In this document: piece after piece, positions 1 to 7,057 of the stretch
Numbering within the stretch: position 1 is the stretch's first letter
How the letters are laid out: each line of letters begins with the position of its first letter
From: an uncultured Parabacteroides sp.
GTDB taxonomy: Bacteria; Bacteroidota; Bacteroidia; Bacteroidales; Tannerellaceae
Direction: 5' to 3'
NCBI RefSeq assembly: GCF_905196875.1
Contig: NZ_CAJJWO010000106.1
Coordinates: 1 to 12,318, forward strand
DNA length: 12,318 nt
Made by a program: the position numbers and the translations under genes
The notes under the pieces: generated by a model
Seen by the model: the letters and a program-made list of their open reading frames with translations, nothing else
Database searches by the model: none
Told to the model about the DNA's origin: nothing

Positions 1-532
1 AACGTGCTTGCATGGCTTCAGAGTTAGCTTTTACCTGTTCATATTGCTGTTGCGATACCGATTCTTCAGCCAGCAGGTTGGCATATCGCTGATGATCCTG
101 TTCCAGTTGCCACAAGCGGGCTTTCGTTTCGGCTATATTAGCATCCTGTACACTGACGTTGACTTGCGAGGTACGTATGCCGGAGCTTAATATATCGCGC
201 GAAGCACGGGCGTCGAGCAGGGCGGCCTCTGCATCTTTCAGTTTGATGCGGTATTCCCGGTCGTCGAGTATCAATAGCGTATCGCCGGCTTTTACATGCT
301 GGTGCTCGGTGAAGCATACTTTACTGATATAACCCGGAACACGGATATTGATCGGGGTGATATACTGGTCGACAACGGCATCATTGGTTATCTCATAATT
401 TACATACTTCCAGAAATAATTGACTGTCCACGATATTCCGCTAAATGCCAGCAGAATACATACCGTGTTGAGAGTGATGTTCCTTATTTTCAACCGCCTG
501 AGTTGTTTCCTTTTCTTATCTAGTGCAGACAT
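1..532 (-). CDS. HlyD/EmrA-family membrane fusion protein of an efflux pump (3' end outside window)
   Basis: I found this by translating the minus strand from an ATG at 530-532; the frame stays open to the left edge, giving 177 residues. The protein begins with a basic stretch, one membrane anchor at about residues 18-40, then a biotinyl-lipoyl-like region (ITPINIRVPGYISKV, VKAGDTLLILDDREY). After that comes the start of a heptad-rich coiled-coil hairpin at about residues 95-177. This order is typical of periplasmic adaptor subunits that join an inner-membrane pump to a TolC-type channel. The gene starts 21 bases after the tolC-like stop and is probably co-transcribed with it and marR. An EmrB/MFS-type or RND permease would be expected further left, but it is not in the window, so the substrate is unknown. 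Family assignment is firm; EmrA rather than another HlyD subgroup is inferred from the MarR/TolC neighbours. Confidence 0.88.
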   Translation of the reverse strand, partial: MSALDKKRKQLRRLKIRNITLNTVCILLAFSGISWTVNYFWKYVNYEITNDAVVDQYITPINIRVPGYISKVCFTEHQHVKAGDTLLILDDREYRIKLKDAEAALLDARASRDILSSGIRTSQVNVSVQDANIAETKARLWQLEQDHQRYANLLAEESVSQQQYEQVKANSEAMQAR

Positions 533-553
533 ATCGATCTGTTTTTATTCTGA

Positions 554-1864
554 TTATAAATTACCGCATGAACGCATCAGCTGGTAATAGCTGTAAATAA
601 CCTCCGTCCTTGCATTTGTCAGTTGCAGGTCGGCTTCCAGCCGGATACTGCTTGCATCCAGGAGGTCGGTCAGGATAGAGAGTTGGTTCAGATACCGGTT
701 CCGTACGATCCGGTAATTCTCTTCGGCCTGCCGGACGGAGAGGAGCAACGCCTGCACCCGGTCGAGTGCCTCATGATGTTTGATCCAGGCACTTTTCACG
801 TTAACACGAATATCCTGCATGATCTGTTCCTCCCGGTTCTTCTGAATATTGACATATTGTTTTACTTCATGCATCTTATGTTTATTCTGATACAACGAAG
901 AAAGGTTGTAAGACAGACTGAGCGCGACATTCCAGTTGTTGGAAAACATATCTTCCATCGTAGTACTCAAAGGGCGTGCCAGCGTATTGGCTGCGCGGAT
1001 GGAGAGCGTAGGAAGATAATCGGCTCTGGCCAGTCGGATATCATTCTGTGCCAGTCGGGTATTATATCGGGCGATTTGCAACTCAGGGTAGTTCTCATAA
1101 GCTTGCCGTACATACTCTTCGTAACTTTGCAGCGAGATAGCCGTATAGAGCAGGGTTGTATCCGGTTGAAGGAGCAACGTTTCATCCAGTCCGAGTATGA
1201 CATCCATTTGCTGGGAGACGATGGCGATATTGTTGTCTGCCTCCCGATAGGCCAGTTGATCGTTGGTCAGTTGCAGTTCGCTGCGCAACTCGTCATTACG
1301 GGTGACGATCCCTTCCTTCTTCAAGCGCCGAATATCATCCAACCGGCGTGTCGACTCTTCCACATTCCGGGCAAATACATCCTTTTGTTTATACAAGCTG
1401 AAAAGATCCATATACCGACTGAGCAGAAGTAGCTTTATCTCGGCTTCATTATTGGTCGAGTTTAAAGCTGCGATCTGTTTTTCCAACGAGGAACGTTCTA
1501 TCGTATAATGTATTTTTCCTCCCCGGTAGATTGGTTGCGTAACTTCTACATTATAATTATGTGACCAATCCGGCATATCCGGATGTACGGGTTGCGAGAG
1601 TCCTTTCCGGAAGACGGTAGGCTGTCCGATATATCCCGTAGTTGCCCCGATATGTATATCCGGCAACCTGGATGTCTGTGCTGTCTTTTCCTTGTCGGCA
1701 GCGATCACCTCCTGCATGCGGGTGGCTTTCAGTTGCAGACTATTCTCTGTGCCCAGCCGGAACAGTTCGTCGAGGGTAAGAGAATAAGCCTGTTGGGAAC
1801 GGGTCGCAACAGGCTTCAGAATAAACAGTAACAATAATAAACTATATCTTATCAAATATCTCAT
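554..1864 (-). CDS. TolC-family outer-membrane efflux protein
   Basis: The 436-residue product has an N-terminal signal peptide (hydrophobic residues 5-16, likely cut near residue 23). Two long helical repeats follow, rich in Leu/Gln/Asn/Arg, as in outer-membrane efflux proteins. Recognisable features are the opening LTLDELFRLGTENSLQLKA, the first repeat end near IYRGGKIHYTIE, and the second-repeat stretch beginning near YPELQIARYNTRLAQNDIRLARADYLPTLS. Length is normal for the family. It would form the trimeric outer-membrane/periplasmic channel for the adaptor encoded by the next gene. Its start lies inside the end of marR (23-base overlap), which suggests translational coupling in a marR-tolC-hlyD operon. 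The exported compound cannot be told from sequence. An alternative start further in is unlikely because the signal peptide begins at this Met. Confidence 0.9.
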   Translation of the reverse strand: MRYLIRYSLLLLLFILKPVATRSQQAYSLTLDELFRLGTENSLQLKATRMQEVIAADKEKTAQTSRLPDIHIGATTGYIGQPTVFRKGLSQPVHPDMPDWSHNYNVEVTQPIYRGGKIHYTIERSSLEKQIAALNSTNNEAEIKLLLLSRYMDLFSLYKQKDVFARNVEESTRRLDDIRRLKKEGIVTRNDELRSELQLTNDQLAYREADNNIAIVSQQMDVILGLDETLLLQPDTTLLYTAISLQSYEEYVRQAYENYPELQIARYNTRLAQNDIRLARADYLPTLSIRAANTLARPLSTTMEDMFSNNWNVALSLSYNLSSLYQNKHKMHEVKQYVNIQKNREEQIMQDIRVNVKSAWIKHHEALDRVQALLLSVRQAEENYRIVRNRYLNQLSILTDLLDASSIRLEADLQLTNARTEVIYSYYQLMRSCGNL

Positions 1865-2285
1865 TCAGCTTCATCAATTGTTTCATACAAGATTCCATGT
1901 GACGGGGATTCATTCGTTCGCCCACCTGGTCATACATATCTTTCAACATCGATTTTATGCGTCTGGCCATTTCTTCTCCTTCGGGAGTAAGGAAGATCAG
2001 TTTATTCCTCCGGTCGTTGGAGTCTTCCTGCCGGATCACCCAGTTTTTCTTTTCCAGATTATTGATCAGGTTGGTCAGGCAGGCTTTGTCTTTAGCCGTC
2101 TTTTCAGCCAGTGTTTGTTGGCTGACTCCCTGCTCTTTCCACAGGCAGTGCATGACTTGCAGCATTTCGAAAGTCATATCGATATTATTCTGCTTGAGCA
2201 ACCGTTGGATCGTTTGCCGGAAAGTCATTCGTGTTTTTAGAACCAAAAGGTTGAGTTCGTGGGCTAATTCACCATTTGCTGTCAT
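1842..2285 (-). CDS. MarR-family transcriptional regulator
   Basis: A 147-residue winged-helix protein. The recognition helix region is near residues 60-80 (VSQQTLAEKTAKDKACLTNL). The wing follows at about 85-105 (WVIRQEDSNDRRNKLIFLTPEG), and the D-x-R-R signature of MarR proteins is present. The flanking helices are those used for dimerisation. The family usually represses its own operon and releases DNA when phenolic or other lipophilic ligands bind. Here it is the first gene of a marR-tolC-hlyD operon, with its end overlapping tolC, so local control of the pump is the natural inference. A -7 box at 2306-2313 puts the transcript start about 15 bases before the ATG. A short inverted repeat at 2317-2330 just upstream of the -7 box could be its operator. 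Confidence 0.92.
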   Translation of the reverse strand: MTANGELAHELNLLVLKTRMTFRQTIQRLLKQNNIDMTFEMLQVMHCLWKEQGVSQQTLAEKTAKDKACLTNLINNLEKKNWVIRQEDSNDRRNKLIFLTPEGEEMARRIKSMLKDMYDQVGERMNPRHMESCMKQLMKLNEIFDKI

Positions 2286-2305
2286 ACTTGTTCTCTTTGT
2301 TGGTG

Positions 2306-2313
2306 CAAAGGTA
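2306..2313 (-). promoter_or_regulatory. -7 box of the marR-tolC-hlyD promoter
   Basis: On the minus strand this reads TACCTTTG, a perfect match to the Bacteroidetes TAnnTTTG -7 consensus. It lies 20 bases upstream of the marR ATG. No good TTTG -33 box is seen at the usual distance, so the promoter may be weak or controlled. Confidence 0.6.
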
Positions 2314-2316
2314 TGT

Positions 2317-2330
2317 ATATCTTTCGATAT
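2317..2330. promoter_or_regulatory. Possible MarR operator (inverted repeat)
   Basis: ATATC and GATAT form perfect 5-base arms around a 4-base spacer. The repeat lies immediately upstream of the -7 box, in the spacer of the marR promoter, where a bound repressor would block RNA polymerase. The arms are short and the region is AT-rich, so chance is a real alternative. Confidence 0.35.
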
Positions 2331-2434
2331 TAGTTTAATGTTTGACTATTTATTTTATATGAAGGCCGGAAAACAAAGACTATTTGATGACGTTTCCGGA
2401 TCAGACCACAGATAGTCATCACTACTCGCGCAGG

Positions 2435-2478
2435 GAATAAAAAATAGCCGCGCAGGAAATTACAGCTACCTGCACGGC
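2435..2478 (-). terminator. Rho-independent terminator of cysK
   Basis: Reading the minus strand downstream of cysK, a 10-base stem (GCCGTGCAGG with CCTGCGCGGC, one G-U wobble) spans 2447-2478 with a 12-base loop. It is followed by a T-rich tail (TATTTTTTATT). It lies about 40 bases after the cysK stop and separates cysK from the marR operon. Confidence 0.85.
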
Positions 2479-2518
2479 CAATTACGACTGCTATAAACAG
2501 ATGATTTACTATTCTTTA

Positions 2519-3466
2519 TTATAAGGGGTATTCCTCAAACGCATACAACATTGTCGACAAATACCGTTCCCCCGTATCGGGCAGCAGTGCGACGATTGTC
2601 TTGCCTGCATTCTCCGGCAGTTCGGCCAGCTTCAACGCGGCATATACTGCTGCACCGGAAGATATACCGACCAGCAGGCCTTCGGTCTGTGCCAACTCGC
2701 GGCTGGTGCGGATGGCATCGTCGTTTTCTACCTGTATGATTTCATCCACAAACTTGCCATTATAGGTTTTAGGGATGAAGCCGGCACCAATACCCTGTAT
2801 CTTGTGTGGGCCGGGTTTGCCTCCCGAGAGGACAGGGGAGTCGCTGGGCTCTACGGCTACTATCTTTACGTTAGGGTTGTGGCTTTTCAAACCTTCGCCA
2901 ACTCCGCTAATAGTACCGCCCGTACCTACACCGGCAACGAAGATATCGACTTTGCCATCCGTATCGCGCCAGATTTCCTGTGCCGTTGTCTTTACGTGCA
3001 TGGCAGGGTTTGCCGGATTTTCGAATTGTTGCAGGATAACAGATCCCGGTGTTTCATCGCGCAGGGCTTCCGCTTTGGCGATAGCGCCTTTCATGCCGTC
3101 GGCTCCGGGGGTGAGGACGAGGTGTGCACCGAGCGCTTTCAGCAGGTTACGGCGTTCGAGGCTCATGGTTTCCGGCATGGTCAGTATAAGTTTATATCCT
3201 TTGGCGGCAGAAACGAAAGCCAGTCCGACGCCGGTATTACCGCTGGTGGGTTCAATAATGGTGGCTCCCGGTTTCAGGATACCTTTTTCCTCTGCATCCT
3301 CGATCATTGCCAGGGCAATGCGGTCTTTTACGCTGCCTGCCGGGTTGAAGTATTCCAGCTTTCCGATCAGTTTAGCTTTTAAACTTTTGCTTGCATTGAA
3401 ATTCGAGAACTCCAACAGAGGAGTATTACCCACTAAGTCAGTCAGTTTTTTTGCTACGTTTGCCAT
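2519..3466 (-). CDS. cysK: Cysteine synthase A (O-acetylserine sulfhydrylase)
   Basis: This cytoplasmic PLP enzyme makes L-cysteine from O-acetyl-L-serine and sulfide, the last step of cysteine synthesis. The 315-residue length is typical of CysK. Lys47 in NPAGSVKDR is the expected PLP Schiff-base lysine. PTSGNTG at 73-79 is the substrate (asparagine) loop, and GVGTGGTISG near 179-188 binds the PLP phosphate. GISSGAA near the C-terminal third carries the serine that contacts the PLP ring nitrogen. CysK is preferred over CysM because of these motifs and the length, although the two are close. The gene is monocistronic: it has its own -7 box at 3503-3510 and a strong terminator at 2435-2478. 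Nothing unusual is visible. Confidence 0.96.
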   Translation of the reverse strand: MANVAKKLTDLVGNTPLLEFSNFNASKSLKAKLIGKLEYFNPAGSVKDRIALAMIEDAEEKGILKPGATIIEPTSGNTGVGLAFVSAAKGYKLILTMPETMSLERRNLLKALGAHLVLTPGADGMKGAIAKAEALRDETPGSVILQQFENPANPAMHVKTTAQEIWRDTDGKVDIFVAGVGTGGTISGVGEGLKSHNPNVKIVAVEPSDSPVLSGGKPGPHKIQGIGAGFIPKTYNGKFVDEIIQVENDDAIRTSRELAQTEGLLVGISSGAAVYAALKLAELPENAGKTIVALLPDTGERYLSTMLYAFEEYPL

Positions 3467-3502
3467 AATCTTTCTAATTTTAGTTGTTCTTTATTTATAC
3501 AA

Positions 3503-3510
3503 CAAAGATA
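3503..3510 (-). promoter_or_regulatory. -7 box of the cysK promoter
   Basis: On the minus strand this reads TATCTTTG, a perfect TAnnTTTG, placing the start of a leader of about 30 bases before the cysK ATG. The -33 element is not recognisable. Confidence 0.6.
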
Positions 3511-3558
3511 AGCATTGAATTGGTTGCCGGACATACCATAAAGAGGGTATATTTTATT

Positions 3559-3596
3559 TTTGTTTATTAACGATAAAAATAATTCTCTTATCTTTG
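3559..3596 (+). promoter_or_regulatory. Likely promoter of the ECF sigma gene
   Basis: A perfect -7 box TATCTTTG lies at 3589-3596, 20 bases before the sigma-factor ATG, so the leader would be very short. The nearest TTTG (3559-3562) is 26 bases upstream rather than the usual 19-21, so the -33 assignment is weak. Confidence 0.5.
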
Positions 3597-3616
3597 TACT
3601 ATTCTGAATGTAACAG

Positions 3617-4159
3617 ATGGAAGAGAACGAACTTATTTTATTACTAAAACAGAGTAGCAAGGAGGCTTTCACGACTTTATATAAAAAGTACTGGAAGCAG
3701 GTCTACAATTTCAGCCGGCTTTACCTGACCAGTCAGGAGGTAGCCGAAGAAGTTGTACAGGAGGTTTTCATAAAGGTTTGGGAATCCCGCGACTTTGTAC
3801 GTGAGGAGGACAATTTTAAGGGCCTGTTATTTATCATCACCCGCAACCTTATCTTTAACATGCATCGCAAAAACGTGAATGAAGACTTCTATAAGATAAC
3901 CGTCCTTTCCGCCATGGAAAGTTCGTACGATATTGAAGAAGAGATAGAAGCGAAGAACCTGAGCGAATATATCGATATGCTGATAGCCGAACTGCCGCCA
4001 CGTCGTCGAGAAATATTTAATCTGAGCCGGAAAGAGAACAAAGGTTACAAGGAAATAGCCATTCTGCTGAATATATCGGAAAAGACCGTTGAAAATCAAA
4101 TTAGCGAGGCTCTTAAGTATCTTAGGAAAAATATCGTTTTACTGTCTCTGTTCGTATAG
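3617..4159 (+). CDS. ECF-subfamily RNA polymerase sigma-70 factor
   Basis: A 180-residue alternative sigma factor with the two ECF domains. Sigma-2 covers about residues 18-85 (YKKYWKQVYNFSRLYL, EEVVQEVFIKVWE, then the FIITRNLIFN stretch). Sigma-4 covers about 125-172 (LPPRRREIFNLSR followed by the HTH GYKEIAILLNISEKTVENQI). It would direct RNA polymerase to a small set of promoters, most likely that of the downstream susC locus. It is followed after 99 bases by a FecR-type anti-sigma gene and then a SusC with an STN domain, the standard Bacteroidetes trans-envelope signalling order. The inducing glycan or other ligand is unknown. Because the susC target is truncated here, this sigma factor may now lack its normal input. 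Confidence 0.93.
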   Translation: MEENELILLLKQSSKEAFTTLYKKYWKQVYNFSRLYLTSQEVAEEVVQEVFIKVWESRDFVREEDNFKGLLFIITRNLIFNMHRKNVNEDFYKITVLSAMESSYDIEEEIEAKNLSEYIDMLIAELPPRRREIFNLSRKENKGYKEIAILLNISEKTVENQISEALKYLRKNIVLLSLFV

Positions 4160-4258
4160 AACAATACCGTCCCCTTTTTATTTTCTGAAAAAAAAATTGC
4201 GACCGGATAGGGGGGACCCGTCTGTTCGCGTGTATTTATTATAAAGTGAGTAATAGAA

Positions 4259-5233
4259 ATGGACCACAACGATACAAAATATATATTGAAAAAACTGATG
4301 CAGGACGCATTGGCCGAAGAGGAACGGGCTGCTCTGAGCGACCGGAAGGCAGTGAAGCAGCAAATGCTCGGCCAATGGGAAAATGCGCCTGACGCAGTCA
4401 GCTCCGACCGGGTAGATGGACGACAGATCTGGTACCAGATCTGTCAGAGGCTTTGGAATAAAGCCTCTGACAGAAGATATCTATATTATAAAATATATAG
4501 TATAGCGGCCTCTTTGCTGTTACTGCTGGCGGTAGGAAGTATGGCCTATCTGGTTGGCAGTAAGGAAGAAGTCCCGGTATATATTGTAACTTCCGGTATC
4601 CAGAATATGCAGTCGGTCTCTTTGCCTGACGGAACAGTTGTTCAACTGGGGCCAGGCAGCAAGCTGACATATCCGGCCGTCTTTACTGGAGAGACGCGTG
4701 AAATATATCTGAACGGACAAGCCTTTTTCGATGTCTATAAGAATCCCGCCAAATCATTTATTGTACACACTTCCAATATGCGTGTAGAAGCCCTCGGTAC
4801 GGCCTTCGAAATTTTCGATTATGAAATAGAAAACAAGTCGGAAACCGTTCTGCTCAACGGCATGGTTAAAATAGGACTGAACCGTTCGGAAGGAGATACA
4901 GAAGAATTCGTCCTGTCTCCGAACGAAAAGATCGTGCATGATAAACGAACCGACTCGACCTGTATCTCCGGAGTCGATGCCGATAAATATACTGCCTGGC
5001 GGAAACAAAAAATACTCAGCTTCGAGAATGAGAAACTATCGATGATCATCCCGCGCCTCGAACAATGGTACGGACGTAAAGTGATGTGCCAGCAGGATCT
5101 GGCGGACAAATACCGTTTTACGTTTAAAGTAAGAGATGAATCATTGGAGCGTATATTATTTATAATGGGAGAATCTTCTCCGCTCGGTTATCAGAAGACC
5201 ACTAATGGAAATTTTATAATAAAACTCAAGTAA
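4259..5233 (+). CDS. FecR-family anti-sigma factor (DUF4974 C-terminus)
   Basis: A 324-residue inner-membrane protein. Residues 1-70 are the cytoplasmic sigma-binding part. A single membrane helix lies at about 79-99 (IYSIAASLLLLLAVGSMAYLV). The periplasmic FecR domain is at about 110-215 (SLPDGTVVQLGPGSKLTYP, FFDVYKNPAKSFIVHTSNMRVEALGTAFEI split by a few residues), and the C-terminal DUF4974-like region is at about 250-320 (LSMIIPRLEQWYGRKV). It should hold the upstream ECF sigma factor inactive until the STN domain of the TonB-linked transporter signals ligand capture. Oddly, the codons for residues 55-72, just before the membrane helix, contain two overlapping perfect palindromes (4422-4473), described separately. 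Start chosen at the ATG 99 bases after the sigma gene. Confidence 0.93.
   Translation: MDHNDTKYILKKLMQDALAEEERAALSDRKAVKQQMLGQWENAPDAVSSDRVDGRQIWYQICQRLWNKASDRRYLYYKIYSIAASLLLLLAVGSMAYLVGSKEEVPVYIVTSGIQNMQSVSLPDGTVVQLGPGSKLTYPAVFTGETREIYLNGQAFFDVYKNPAKSFIVHTSNMRVEALGTAFEIFDYEIENKSETVLLNGMVKIGLNRSEGDTEEFVLSPNEKIVHDKRTDSTCISGVDADKYTAWRKQKILSFENEKLSMIIPRLEQWYGRKVMCQQDLADKYRFTFKVRDESLERILFIMGESSPLGYQKTTNGNFIIKLK
4422..4473. repeat. Overlapping palindromes inside fecR that can form alternative hairpins
   Basis: Positions 4422-4445 are a 24-base perfect palindrome (GACAGATCTGGT and its complement). Positions 4441-4473 are a second inverted repeat with perfect 14-base arms (CTGTCAGAGGCTTT) and a GGAAT loop. 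The two share CTGTC at 4441-4445, so in RNA or cruciform DNA only one can form fully at a time. The reading frame is intact through it. Confidence 0.85.
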
Positions 5234-5286
5234 TTAATAACTTAAATTGATAGCCTATGGACATATGAAGGGGTTAACCTAAAAAA

Positions 5287-5316
5287 ATTGGAAGATACCT
5301 GCAAGTACCTTCCAAT
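5287..5316 (-). terminator. Hairpin with T-tract on the minus strand, between fecR and susC
   Basis: ATTGGAAG and CTTCCAAT form a perfect 8-base stem, with a further TAC/GTA pair inside and a 6-base loop. On the minus strand the stem is followed directly by a run of T, as in a Rho-independent terminator. On the plus strand it is preceded by A7 and has no U-tail, so it could instead be a structured susC leader. No minus-strand gene is seen to its right within susC. Confidence 0.45.
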
Positions 5317-5402
5317 CAGTGAGTTTTCGAAAAGAATGTAAGTCTTATAGAGTATAAAGGTTCGACTTGCATTCAGGTATTTATCAAAAACAATACAAAG
5401 TT

Positions 5403-6875
5403 ATGAAAAAAAACAATGACAGGGATTGTTGTGTCCCGTTATTTAGAAAAACAATTCGCATTATGAAGATCACAACCTTATTTTCACTCGGTGTGGCCTG
5501 TTGTATTTCTGCCTCCACTTATGCGCAGAACTACAAGGTGTCGATTAACAAGAAGAACAGTAGTATTATTGAAATCTTAAAGGATATCGAGAAGAATAGC
5601 GAATTCTCGTTCTTCTTTAACGACAATAATGTAAACGTCAACAGGAAAACAAGTGTAAAAGCCAAAAATGCTTCTTTGGAAGAGGTACTGGAACAAGTAT
5701 TCCATAACACCGGCTATAATTACCAGATAATAGACCGTCAGGTATTGGTAAAAGCAGGCAATCCGGCGGAAACGGTCAATGCCGGCGTAACACAGCAAAA
5801 CAGGCTGGTTAGCGGTGTTGTTACCGATGCATCGGGAGAGCCGATTATCGGAGCGAATGTTATCATCAAGGGTACTACGACAGGTAGTATTACCGACATC
5901 GACGGTAAGTTTATGCTGGACGCTAAGAACGGCGATGTGATCCAGGTTTCTTTCATCGGTTATCTGACGCAGGAAATACCCTATACGGGGCAGGCTACGT
6001 TGGCTGTCAGTCTGGTGGAAGATACACAGAAGCTGGAAGAAGTTGTCGTTGTCGGTTACGGTGTACAGAAGAAAGTAAACATGTCGGGCGCAGTAGCTAC
6101 GGTAGACAGCAAAGTACTGGAAAGTCGCCCTGTGCAGAACGTATCGTCCGCCCTTCAGGGAGTAATGCCCGGTGTGATGGTTACCTCCGGACAAGGACGT
6201 CCGGGACAAGACCAGGCTACGATCCGCGTGCGTGGTGTCGGTACGTTGAATACCGCCGACCCGTATATTTTGGTAGACGGTGTCGAAACCGGTACGATGA
6301 ACTCGGTCGATCCGAACGATATCGAAAGTATCTCCGTATTGAAAGACGCCGCTTCTGCTGCTATCTACGGATCAAAAGCCTCCAACGGGGTTATCCTGAT
6401 CACGACCAAACGAGGTAAGACCGGCAAACCACGCATCTCTTATAATGGATATGTGGGTGTTCAGAGGCCCACGGAAATGATCGACCGTATGAGTTCCTAC
6501 GATTATGCCCGCCTTTACAACCAATCCCTGATCGACGAAGGGCTGAACGCCCGTTTCACGGATGAAGTAATCAATTTGTTCAAGAGCGGTACAGATCCTA
6601 ATTATCCGGATACGGACTGGTACGATGAAGCCTACCGGACAGGTGTGCAGCATACTCACAACGTAAGTATCACAGGCGGTACGGAGACAGCCAAATACAT
6701 GGGCTCTGTCGGTTACCTGCATCAGTCGGGTATCTTGCCTCACGCCGAAAGACAGCAGTTCAACGGTCGTACCAATATGGATATGAAGCTGAACTCCAGA
6801 CTCTCGGTTCGCCTGAACCTGGCATACATTAAGAACTACTATAACATTCTGAATTATAGTTCTAAATATCAGTAG
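5403..6875 (+). pseudogene. SusC/RagA-family TonB-linked outer-membrane transporter, 3'-truncated
   Basis: A complete copy would be roughly 1000 residues or more; this frame ends after 490. From the ATG at 5403: signal peptide 1-41 (cut after TYA), STN signalling domain about 43-115, carboxypeptidase-regulatory-like domain about 130-212 (VSGVVTDASGEPIIGANVII), TonB-proximal LEEVVVVGYG, then the plug (VSSALQGVMPGV, RVRGVGTLNTADPYILVDGV, LKDAASAAIYGSKASNGVI). Only the first part of the beta-barrel follows before the last family-like stretch (NSRLSVRLNLAYIKN) ends near 6836. About 12 foreign codons and a stop come after it. Without the barrel it cannot be a transporter. An STN domain behind ECF and FecR genes fits trans-envelope signalling. 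A TTG start at 5367 is possible, but the ATG at 5403 gives a normal leader. The rest of susC and susD probably lies beyond the inserted element. Confidence 0.88.
6832..6863. repeat. Imperfect inverted repeat at the susC/element junction
   Basis: AGAACTA (6832-6838) and TAGTTCT (6857-6863) are perfect 7-base arms around 18 bases; an inner CTATAA/TTATAG pair extends the symmetry with a 3-base offset. It coincides with the point where susC homology appears to end, so it may be the recombination core of the element. Confidence 0.45.
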
Positions 6876-6972
6876 TTTGCAAAATAGAAAATCAAAATAG
6901 GGAACGGATAAGAAACGACCGAATTACTTTAGCTTGCTGTGTTTTACCACTACTTTAAATAACTCTTGTAGT

Positions 6973-7033
6973 GCAAAACTAAGGAATAAATTCGATTATC
7001 CTTGCATATTAGAAAATAATATTTTAGTTTTGC
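6973..7033. repeat. 10-base inverted repeat around the tetR promoter
   Basis: GCAAAACTAA (6973-6982) and TTAGTTTTGC (7024-7033) are perfect inverted copies separated by 41 bases. Each arm contains TAGTTTTG on its outward strand, a TAnnTTTG -7 box. The right one serves tetR; the left one would point back toward susC. The rest of the 182-base gap (6876-7057) shows no gene. Confidence 0.5.
7001..7032 (+). promoter_or_regulatory. Promoter of tetR
   Basis: A -7 box TAGTTTTG lies at 7025-7032 and a TTTG-like CTTG at 7001-7004, with a 20-base spacer, matching the Bacteroidetes layout. Transcription would start near 7037-7039, directly at the edge of the operator palindrome. Confidence 0.6.
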
Positions 7034-7039
7034 CAAAAA

Positions 7040-7055
7040 TTAGTCGTTTGACTAA
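7040..7055. promoter_or_regulatory. Probable TetR operator 1
   Basis: TTAGTC-GTTT-GACTAA is a perfect 6-4-6 palindrome between the predicted transcript start and the tetR ATG (7058), suited to autorepression. A near-identical palindrome with the same spacing precedes the next gene (7693-7708). Confidence 0.7.
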
Positions 7056-7057
7056 AT

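Noticed and set aside
623..1432. Long open frame opposite the tolC-like gene
   Set aside because: No recognisable protein features; it is the antisense of a clear TolC-family gene.
2775..3518. Open frames on the plus strand opposite cysK
   Set aside because: They mirror the cysK coding strand and show no family resemblance.
5367..5402. TTG start for susC
   Set aside because: It adds 12 residues with no signal-peptide function; the ATG at 5403 gives a normal N-terminus.
5403..6875. A susC shufflon (invertible N-terminal cassette)
   Set aside because: Downstream DNA holds no susC/susD cassettes in this window but TetR cargo, rteC-like and mobilization genes; insertion explains it better, although the far side cannot be seen.
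6866..6882. AGTAGTTTGC near the susC stop as a CTnDOT-type GTAnnTTTGC attachment core
   Set aside because: The spacing is one base too short (GTA, one base, TTTGC), so it does not match the CTnDOT core; the element may use a different integrase.
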